This document shows, piece after piece, positions 58,318 to 64,000 of a DNA stretch of 64,000 nt (its first letter is position 1; the number at the start of each line of letters is the position of its first letter). Position numbers and translations under genes: made by a program. The notes under the pieces are model-generated. The model had not been told where the DNA came from, searched no databases, and saw only the letters and a list, made by a program, of their open reading frames with translations. The stretch is from Maridesulfovibrio ferrireducens (lineage in GTDB: Bacteria; Desulfobacterota; Desulfovibrionia; Desulfovibrionales; Desulfovibrionaceae), in the NCBI RefSeq assembly GCF_016342405.1, contig NZ_JAEINN010000014.1, forward strand, positions 1-64,000, in the 5' to 3' direction.

Positions 58318-59323
58318 GGACGGAACACTTCAAATCCTCAGTATACTCGTGAACAGAAATTGATCCAAGAACAATGTCTTTCTTTATTACCTCAATACGT
58401 GCGCGCATTTCAGGAGTAACCAAAGATTTATTATTCTCGTCAAACACAATCCCCACTGCGCCCTGCTCAAGACCAAGCCGCTTAAAATTATCTCGCCAAA
58501 CCCCTCTTTTAGCGAGCATCAAGGCTGCAAAAACTACTTTGTCAGTACGTTTAATCATGGAAGTCAGCACGCTGCCGGGATGAAGGCTATTCTGATTTAC
58601 ATCCACGCCGATGCCAAGCTTACCGCGGGCCGCGACCGCCTCCAGTACTGCCGGACCTGCTCCTCCAGCTACCTGATATATTACATCAGCTCCCTTATCC
58701 ATCATCCTGTTAGCCAAAGCGGATGTGGCATTCCCGTCAAACCATGATCCAGTGTAACTCCCGATAAAACTTTTTAGAACGGTTATCTGGGGATCAACAT
58801 ATTTTGCTCCCTGAACATATCCGCACCAAAAACGCCGCAGAAAAGGGATATCCGCAACTGAAACAAAACCTATTTTTTTACTCTTTGATGCCATGGCCGC
58901 CAAAGCTCCGGCCAGAAATGAACCTTCATGCTCCGCCAAAACAAAAGAAAACATATTCGGCTCATCATAAACCGTATCGAGTACAATAAATCTAGTCCCC
59001 GGATAATTACGAACAAAATTAACCAAGTTAGCAAATTGATTGCCATAAGGTAGAAACACCGGGGAGTAGCCCTCATTCACATACTGCTTGACACTTTTAT
59101 AATAATCCGCCGCATCCACACTGCTAACAACTTCAGTGCAATTCAGCCCGGTCTTTTTCGAAAATTTTTTAACACCCTCGTGAATGGAAACATTAAATGA
59201 ATTGTTCTCAATACTACCCTGATAAATAACCACTGGCTTAAAGTTATCAGCATGAGCACAAACGGCCTGCGTGAAACAGACAGCAAATAAAATAAATAAA
59301 ACATAAAAGTTACGCATCAGCAC
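58304..59323 (-). CDS. BMP/PnrA-like periplasmic binding protein, 339 aa
   Basis: Signal peptide at about 1-25 (A-V-C-A-H-A). BMP-family type I fold: V-V-I-Y-Q-G-S-I-E-N-N-S-F-N near 32, the G-V-K-K-F-S segment, A-G-A-L-A-A-M-A-S near 140, and G-A-D-V-I-Y-Q-V-A-G-G-A-G near 208. Known members bind nucleosides for import, but no ABC partner is close. Overlap of 14 nt with the GGDEF gene suggests it presents ligand to the cyclase's periplasmic domain. Ligand unknown. Confidence 0.85.
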   Translation of the reverse strand: MLMRNFYVLFILFAVCFTQAVCAHADNFKPVVIYQGSIENNSFNVSIHEGVKKFSKKTGLNCTEVVSSVDAADYYKSVKQYVNEGYSPVFLPYGNQFANLVNFVRNYPGTRFIVLDTVYDEPNMFSFVLAEHEGSFLAGALAAMASKSKKIGFVSVADIPFLRRFWCGYVQGAKYVDPQITVLKSFIGSYTGSWFDGNATSALANRMMDKGADVIYQVAGGAGPAVLEAVAARGKLGIGVDVNQNSLHPGSVLTSMIKRTDKVVFAALMLAKRGVWRDNFKRLGLEQGAVGIVFDENNKSLVTPEMRARIEVIKKDIVLGSISVHEYTEDLKCSVHVDK

Positions 59324-59393
59324 TATTTCACACTCCTTGCTTTACTAATATGCACTACAATCAAAAAGCAATAAACCTTTAAAACCGGAAAAA

Positions 59394-59420
59394 CGTCCTC
59401 GAAAATAATTTTCGAGGACG
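59394..59420. terminator. Perfect palindrome, likely terminator
   Basis: CGTCCTCGAAAA / TTTTCGAGGACG with a 3-nt loop between the minus-strand ferredoxin stop (59500) and the BMP start. Reads as a hairpin on both strands. Confidence 0.75.
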
Positions 59421-59499
59421 ATTCATAATTACTCATTTAAGCTTTTGGTTATTTTGCTTAAGTAATACCAGCTAGCAAGTATTAAAAATTCTCCAATTG

Positions 59500-60312
59500 C
59501 TAGAGAAGAACCGGCTGAACTAGGTCTCCCTTGAAAATAATCTCACCCGTGCGGGCTACAATAATTTTTTCAGCGGGGATATTCGCACCTGAATTTTTAA
59601 GAGCCTTTGCAACAATCTTGCTCATATTCGAACAACAAGGAACTTCCATTTCAAGAAGAGTAATGGACTTCAAACCTGCTGTTGCAAAAATTGCGGTGAG
59701 CCTTTCGATATAAAGTTCGACATCATCAAACTTCGGACACCCCATGAGCACTTTGCGACCCGGCAGAAATCTTTCATGATATCCGGGCATGGAAACAGCA
59801 ACACAATCTGCGGTGAGCAAAAGGTCTGCGCCTTTAAGGAACGGAGCATCAGGTGGGACAAGTCTAAGCTGAACAGGCCAGTGAGTAAGGTGTGACGGAC
59901 CTGCTTCACCTTCGATATCAGCCGAAATATTGGCCTTCTGACACGGAGTAAATTCTTCTAATTTTGATCCACCGCAACCGCAACCTGATTTAGGAGCAAC
60001 TTTCGCAGCAGGATTATCCAATCTCAAACTTTCAGGAGAAGGCATATGCTCCGGCACCGCCCTTCCCTGCTTTGTAAGGAGTTCCCGTACAGCATCAGGA
60101 TCAAAATCTTCGGTCTCAACGTCCCTTACGGTAAGAGCTCCGGTGGGACACTCGCCCAGACAGGCTCCGAGACCGTCACAATACTTCTCGGCAACCAAAC
60201 GGGCCTTGCCGTCAATAATTTGCAACGCGCCTTCTTCACAGCCCGGAACACATTCTCCGCAACCGTTACAGAGTTCTTCGTCTATATGGATGAGCTTTCT
60301 TGTAACCTTCAT
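59500..60312 (-). CDS. 4Fe-4S ferredoxin-type protein paired with Hcp, 270 aa
   Basis: The N-terminal 70 residues carry one complete cluster motif (C-N-G-C-G-E-C-V-P-G-C near 15-25) and a second, altered one (C-D-G-L-G-A-C-L-G-E-C-P near 45-56) where the first Cys pair is five residues apart, so it has three instead of four usual ligands in place. A G-C-G-C-G-G stretch near 110 gives extra cysteines. The C-terminal 150 residues are an unassigned domain. Immediately downstream of hcp on the same strand, so it is the likely electron donor. Confidence 0.85.
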   Translation of the reverse strand: MKVTRKLIHIDEELCNGCGECVPGCEEGALQIIDGKARLVAEKYCDGLGACLGECPTGALTVRDVETEDFDPDAVRELLTKQGRAVPEHMPSPESLRLDNPAAKVAPKSGCGCGGSKLEEFTPCQKANISADIEGEAGPSHLTHWPVQLRLVPPDAPFLKGADLLLTADCVAVSMPGYHERFLPGRKVLMGCPKFDDVELYIERLTAIFATAGLKSITLLEMEVPCCSNMSKIVAKALKNSGANIPAEKIIVARTGEIIFKGDLVQPVLL

Positions 60313-60428
60313 AATTTTCTCCTGAAACCTGAAAAACTGATAAATTTTTGTTTATGTTACGGCGGAGAAAGAAATTCTTTCTCCGCCGTTTTAATTGAGT
60401 CTGTAATTAATTCTAATCGTTATACAAT

Positions 60429-62036
60429 CTAGCCGAGAATAGCCTTGAGATCTTCATCAGGAGTGCTGATAGGCATAATGTTGAAATTCTCAACAAGGAA
60501 GTTCAGCACGTTCGGTGTGATGAAAGCAGGAAGACTAGGCCCGATGCGGATGTCCTTGATTCCGAGGTGGAGCAAGGTCAAAAGAATGGAGACAGCTTTC
60601 TGCTCGTACCATGAAAGGATAAAGGATAATGGAAGCTCGTTCACGCCGCATTCGAATGCGCCGGCAAGAGCGACCGCAATCTGAACTGCGGAATAAGCAT
60701 CATTACACTGTCCGATATCAAGCAAGCGAGGAATTCCACCGATATCGCCGAGTTTTTTGTCGAAGAAACGGAATTTACCGCAAGCAAGGGTAAGGATAAT
60801 AGTATCTTCAGGAGCTTTTTCAACGAACTCAGTGTAGTAGTTACGACCTGGTTTAGCACCGTCACAGCCACCGACGAGGAAGAAGTGGCGGATATCGCCA
60901 GCTTTAACAGCGTCGATAACTTTGTCAGCTACGCCGAGAACTGCGTTTCTTGCGAATCCGCAAAGGACAGTTCCTTTATCGGTATCAGCAGGGAAACCGG
61001 GAAGTTCTTTTGCCTTAGCAATAACTTCACTGAAGTCACCGTTAAGAACATGAGTCACTCCAGGCCATCCGACAAGACCAGTGGTGTAAATATCACCAAT
61101 GTACTTTTCAGAAGGTTTCTGGATGCAGTTAGTTGTCATAAGGATTGAACCCGGGAATTCAGCAAATTCTTTCAACTGATTCTGCCATGCGGTTCCGTAG
61201 TGACCGTAAAAATGGCTGAACTTCTTAAGCTCAGGGTATCCGTGACAAGGAAGCATTTCACCATGGGTGTAAACGTTGATTCCTGTGCCTTCAGTCTGCT
61301 CAAGAATAGCGCGAAGATCTTTCAGATCGTGACCTGAAACAAGGATCGCCTTTCCAGCTTTTGCGCCGAGAGGCACTTCAGTAGGAACCGGATGACCATA
61401 AGTTCCGGTGTTACCGGCATCCAGAAGTTCCATTGCTCTAAGGTTGACTTCACCGCACTTCATACAGAGACCGACAAGCTCTTCCATGCCGAGAGGCTTA
61501 AGGGAAGCAGCAAGAGCTTCGTGAAGGAATGCGTATACAGCCGGATCCTGCTGACCGAGAATGGCAGCGTGATCAACGTATGCTGCGACGCCTTTAAGAC
61601 CGTATATAAGAATCTGCTTTAGTGAACGCAGATCTGGATTTTCATCAAATGAATTTACAGAGAAAGCTTCGCCCTGCTTGCTGAGTTCAGCAGCAGTAGC
61701 ACCGACTTTAGTAACTCCGCCGCAAGAACATCCGCCCTTGAGCTTGCCTGCCAGTTCGTCTCTTGCTGCTGCAACATTCTTAACGATAGGAATAAATCTT
61801 TCGTCATCAAAGTTTACATTAGTAAGAGTTGAAAAAACGGCTTCGGCAGTAAGGAGGTTCACAGCTGAAGGAATTTCAATACCTTCTTCGCGAGCGGCAA
61901 CTGCTACGGTTCCAAGCTCTGCAAGAACATGAATCAAAAGATCCTGAATTGCAGAAGTTTCATCAGTTTTTCCGCATACACCTTTAACGGTGCATCCTGT
62001 GCCTTTGGCTGTCTGTTCACACTGATTGCAAAACAT
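60429..62036 (-). CDS. hcp: Hybrid cluster protein (hydroxylamine/NO reductase), 535 aa
   Basis: The prismane protein: N-terminal cluster ligands C-N-Q-C-E-Q-T near 3-9 then C-T-V-K-G-V-C near 15-21. The hybrid cluster ligands (Glu and several Cys, H-D near 235, C-x-R near 395, C-D-D/N near 450) fall in the expected order. It reduces NO and hydroxylamine under nitrosative stress. Class I-like spacing with C-x2-C-x7 then C. A HcpR-type dyad lies 74 nt upstream of the start. First gene of the hcp-ferredoxin operon. Confidence 0.95.
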   Translation of the reverse strand: MFCNQCEQTAKGTGCTVKGVCGKTDETSAIQDLLIHVLAELGTVAVAAREEGIEIPSAVNLLTAEAVFSTLTNVNFDDERFIPIVKNVAAARDELAGKLKGGCSCGGVTKVGATAAELSKQGEAFSVNSFDENPDLRSLKQILIYGLKGVAAYVDHAAILGQQDPAVYAFLHEALAASLKPLGMEELVGLCMKCGEVNLRAMELLDAGNTGTYGHPVPTEVPLGAKAGKAILVSGHDLKDLRAILEQTEGTGINVYTHGEMLPCHGYPELKKFSHFYGHYGTAWQNQLKEFAEFPGSILMTTNCIQKPSEKYIGDIYTTGLVGWPGVTHVLNGDFSEVIAKAKELPGFPADTDKGTVLCGFARNAVLGVADKVIDAVKAGDIRHFFLVGGCDGAKPGRNYYTEFVEKAPEDTIILTLACGKFRFFDKKLGDIGGIPRLLDIGQCNDAYSAVQIAVALAGAFECGVNELPLSFILSWYEQKAVSILLTLLHLGIKDIRIGPSLPAFITPNVLNFLVENFNIMPISTPDEDLKAILG

Positions 62037-62109
62037 AATTTTTCTCCTTTTCAGGTAAGTTGTTTTCCTATTCGTTGATTGCAGAATAGGGAGGAACTCG
62101 AAGGATGTA

Positions 62110-62125
62110 TTTGATCCAAGTCAAA
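62110..62125. promoter_or_regulatory. HcpR-like operator upstream of hcp
   Basis: TTTGATCCAAGTCAAA is a 16-bp dyad that fits the Desulfovibrio HcpR consensus TTGACnnnnGTCAA with one mismatch (T for C). Position 74 nt before the hcp ATG suits activation by a CRP/FNR-type regulator. Confidence 0.65.
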
Positions 62126-62136
62126 ACTACTTTTTT

Positions 62137-62331
62137 TTAATCATCTTCCCAAATTATGCAGTTCGCAGGACACAAATCCATAATCTCTTCAACCTTTGCT
62201 TCATCAACATCCTCTGGGTTATACACCTGAGGTAAATCGGCAGGCCCCATGGTAAAAACTTCTGGAAACTCTTCCGCACAAGCTTCGCAGCCAATACACG
62301 CATCAATATCAATAGCTACGGTACGACTCAT
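62137..62331 (-). CDS. Small [4Fe-4S] ferredoxin, 64 aa
   Basis: Start at ATG 62331 after AAGGAGCG; the longer frame from 62421 is unsupported. Ligands C-I-G-C-E-A-C near 11-17 and the distant C-P near 54 hold a single 4Fe-4S cluster, the second site being replaced by acidic residues (E-E-F-P-E-V-F). Very acidic, as typical for Desulfovibrio ferredoxin I. Low-potential electron carrier; lies just upstream of hcp and next to the membrane iron-sulfur protein. Confidence 0.9.
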   Translation of the reverse strand: MSRTVAIDIDACIGCEACAEEFPEVFTMGPADLPQVYNPEDVDEAKVEEIMDLCPANCIIWEDD

Positions 62332-62484
62332 AATTCGCTCCTTTTGATCCGTCGGAGAGAACCGACAATTCAATATTACCCATATCACATACACACAGTA
62401 GATAATACTATTTTTGAACATTTATTTATCTGTTATCTATAAACTCAAACACATAAACTAATCGTTATAAATAATAGTTACTAT

Positions 62485-63789
62485 TTACATTCTTGCAACA
62501 CCAAGAAATAAACTATGCAAAGAAATAACTAAAACAAGGAAAATTTTGCGGGATAAATTGGAAGAAACGAATGGAAGTTTATATCCCATGCAACCGCTGG
62601 AACATGAAGAAACGCAGTCTCCGCAAAGGGTGCAGGAAAGCCCCGGATGACCGGATTCAAGATCCTCTTTGCGTAACGCTCCGTATCTGCAAACCTTACT
62701 GCACTTACCACATTGATTACAATCTGATGAAATTTTCATTCTCCAAGGTGACAGCCTGCCTAGAAGGTTTGCAATGATTCCCATGGGGCAAAAAGCTGTA
62801 CAATGTACCATCATCCCGATCTTGCGGGAAAAAATAAGCATCACAAAAATTCCAATTAAACCGAATCCTGCCGCCACTAAAACAGCGATAGAACCCGAAA
62901 TACCTAGAACATTAAGACCCCAGGCAATGGCCACCACAAAAATTAATAGAATCAAACGCATCCATATAAGAGCATGAGGGAAATTGGCCGCCGGACGTTT
63001 ACCGCTGACGCGACTGCTTTGATCGTCCCAAGCCCCGATATAACAAAGATGACTGCACCAAGCAGGACCGACAAGAAGGACTGATACCGTGAAAAGAATC
63101 GGCATAAAAAAACCGCTTCCTCGAAATACTGGACCGGCAACAATGAGAGCCGGAATCGGAAGATGCAGATTGCCCGTCATCAAAAATTGATCGAATCCGG
63201 CAAGTCCCAGCATCAGCTGAAGGAAGAACACAATTGAAAAAAAAGCCCATATCCGTGGACGGATCTTCTTCGCTCCATCCGGCAAAAACATTTTTCCGCC
63301 TATCCACGCCGCATAGGCAGATAAAATGAAAATCTCGGCTCTGCCCCATCCCGGAAAAAATCTGTCCACTAATAAAACAGGGAAAGGAGCCTTGCTGCGA
63401 ACCGTTTCCAGTAACAAAGCGGTAATCAGGAAAAGAGCGGTTTTATACCACATTTTATCAGAATCGCGATGGAACCATTTTCTTCCCGCAAGGGTTACAG
63501 GAAAAGCCGCGGAAAAAAGTGTAACAGCAAAGACAGCTCCCATAATCGCGGCAAGACGTATCCAATCTACGCCAAGACCTATACGCATATTGATAAGATC
63601 AGATCCTTTAACAAGCCATAGAAAAGCTCCACCACCAAGAACGACAGTCGTAAGAAGGCCCGTCCAGCGTTCCTTGGTCATAGTGAGTATCAAACATCCC
63701 ACAAAGGACACCGCAAGCCCCATATCGCCGCCACGCACGCTATGGGCCGCAAGTAATAAATATGAGATAGTTATCAGAATAATGCCCAA
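62485..63789 (-). CDS. NapH/NosR-like membrane iron-sulfur protein, 434 aa
   Basis: About eight transmembrane segments, then a C-terminal double 4Fe-4S domain (C-N-Q-C-G-K-C-S-K-V-C near 365, C-T-L-C-G-D-C-V-S-S-C near 396). Cys-rich C-S-H-L-C-Y-I-G-A-W-D near 255 and C-T-A-F-C-P-M-G near 325 are NapH/NosR/CcoG-like. Likely passes electrons between quinol and soluble partners. I start at TTG 63789 because GAAGGAG sits 6 nt upstream; GTG 63813 is the longer alternative. Follows the partial gene at the right edge on the same strand. Confidence 0.8.
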   Translation of the reverse strand: MGIILITISYLLLAAHSVRGGDMGLAVSFVGCLILTMTKERWTGLLTTVVLGGGAFLWLVKGSDLINMRIGLGVDWIRLAAIMGAVFAVTLFSAAFPVTLAGRKWFHRDSDKMWYKTALFLITALLLETVRSKAPFPVLLVDRFFPGWGRAEIFILSAYAAWIGGKMFLPDGAKKIRPRIWAFFSIVFFLQLMLGLAGFDQFLMTGNLHLPIPALIVAGPVFRGSGFFMPILFTVSVLLVGPAWCSHLCYIGAWDDQSSRVSGKRPAANFPHALIWMRLILLIFVVAIAWGLNVLGISGSIAVLVAAGFGLIGIFVMLIFSRKIGMMVHCTAFCPMGIIANLLGRLSPWRMKISSDCNQCGKCSKVCRYGALRKEDLESGHPGLSCTLCGDCVSSCSSGCMGYKLPFVSSNLSRKIFLVLVISLHSLFLGVARM

Positions 63790-63875
63790 AATAACTCCTT
63801 CTTCAATACACACTATACACTTCTAGATACGACTATAAAAAATAAGATCACAATCCTGTTTATACCTTATACAAA

Positions 63876-64000
63876 CTAATCCTGTAACAATTTATCATAT
63901 CCGACCTTATCCATAATCTGCCCGAATCGTTTGCCCGTTTCATAATTTTCCATCCAGAGTTTAAGACTCCTAGAAATTATAAGAAGCACTTCGGCACTAC
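63876..64000 (-). CDS. C-terminal tail of a probable sulfite/nitrite reductase-like gene (partial)
   Basis: On the minus strand the frame is open from the window edge to a TAG at 63876-63878. The 40 visible residues include L-K-L-W-M-E-N-Y and G-K-R-F-G-Q-I-M-D-K-V-G-Y-D-K, which resembles the closing helices of siroheme-type sulfite/nitrite reductases (nitrite/sulfite reductase ferredoxin-like half-domain). The window cuts it off, so this is a guess. It would precede the NapH-like gene on the same strand, consistent with a redox pair. Confidence 0.45.
   Translation of the reverse strand, partial: SAEVLLIISRSLKLWMENYETGKRFGQIMDKVGYDKLLQD

Noticed and set aside
1-64000. CRISPR array
   Set aside because: No regularly spaced identical repeats and no cas genes were found.

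Overview
The window looks like a chromosomal segment of a marine, moderately AT-rich member of the Desulfovibrionales (Desulfovibrio or Maridesulfovibrio type). The inference rests on gene content: the hybrid cluster protein with its ferredoxin partner, a small Desulfovibrio-type ferredoxin, a hopanoid-modification cluster, an RFKD-type SpoT, a fused acetyl-CoA carboxylase transferase and many two-component-free c-di-GMP proteins. No rRNA or 16S marker is present, so the assignment is by resemblance only.

Layout. Positions 1-7998 are the right-hand part of an integrated phage-like element: densely packed, overlapping early-type genes (ASCH-like protein, PD-(D/E)XK-like nuclease, cytosine-5 DNA methyltransferase, zinc ribbon, HTH protein) ending in a tyrosine integrase, followed at 7954-7998 by the 3' 45 nt of a tRNA-Pro(CGG). 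A second, decayed copy of the same tRNA end lies at 9380-9424, and between the two sits a 1.4 kb older island remnant with two unrecognised membrane-associated genes. The intact tRNA should lie left of the window. From about 9.4 kb onwards the sequence is core chromosome.

Core region. 9.4-12.8 kb: AI-2E-family permease and two FUSC-like membrane proteins. 12.9-15.5 kb: polar amino acid ABC transporter whose permease carries an N-terminal TPR-like domain. 15.8-18.8 kb: Hsp20 and a Lon-like protease. 18.9-27.6 kb: hopanoid side-chain cluster (hpnG, hpnH, TPR lipoprotein, PhnD-like binding protein, hpnN, hpnO) next to ispH; the squalene-hopene cyclase is not in the window. 27.7-32.6 kb: TetR-MFP-RND efflux operon. 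32.8-42.1 kb: isochorismatase-like hydrolase, peptide/nickel-type binding lipoprotein coupled to spoT, SWIM-SNF2 helicase, PilZ protein and TPR lipoprotein. 42.4-47.6 kb: a complete operon for spermidine by the carboxyspermidine route (speA, dehydrogenase, nspC, speB). 47.6-53.3 kb: ssb, an unusual biotin carrier, fused AccA-AccD transferase and biotin carboxylase. 53.3-59.3 kb: PilZ, MotB, MotA, purine nucleoside phosphorylase, a sigma-54-driven FlgO-like lipoprotein, and a BMP-type binding protein coupled to a GGDEF cyclase. 59.5-64.0 kb: ferredoxin, hcp with a HcpR-like operator, small ferredoxin, a NapH-like membrane iron-sulfur protein and the tail of a probable sulfite/nitrite reductase-like gene.

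Themes. Envelope lipids (hopanoids, malonyl-CoA supply), envelope transport, polyamines, c-di-GMP/flagellar control and nitrosative-stress redox proteins dominate the core. The most promising under-described units are the HpnN-PhnD-like-TPR lipoprotein operon (a candidate hopanoid trafficking module), the orphan two-gene cargo between tandem tRNA-Pro fragments, the TPR-permease fusion, and the noncanonical biotin carrier separated by a terminator from its carboxylase genes.
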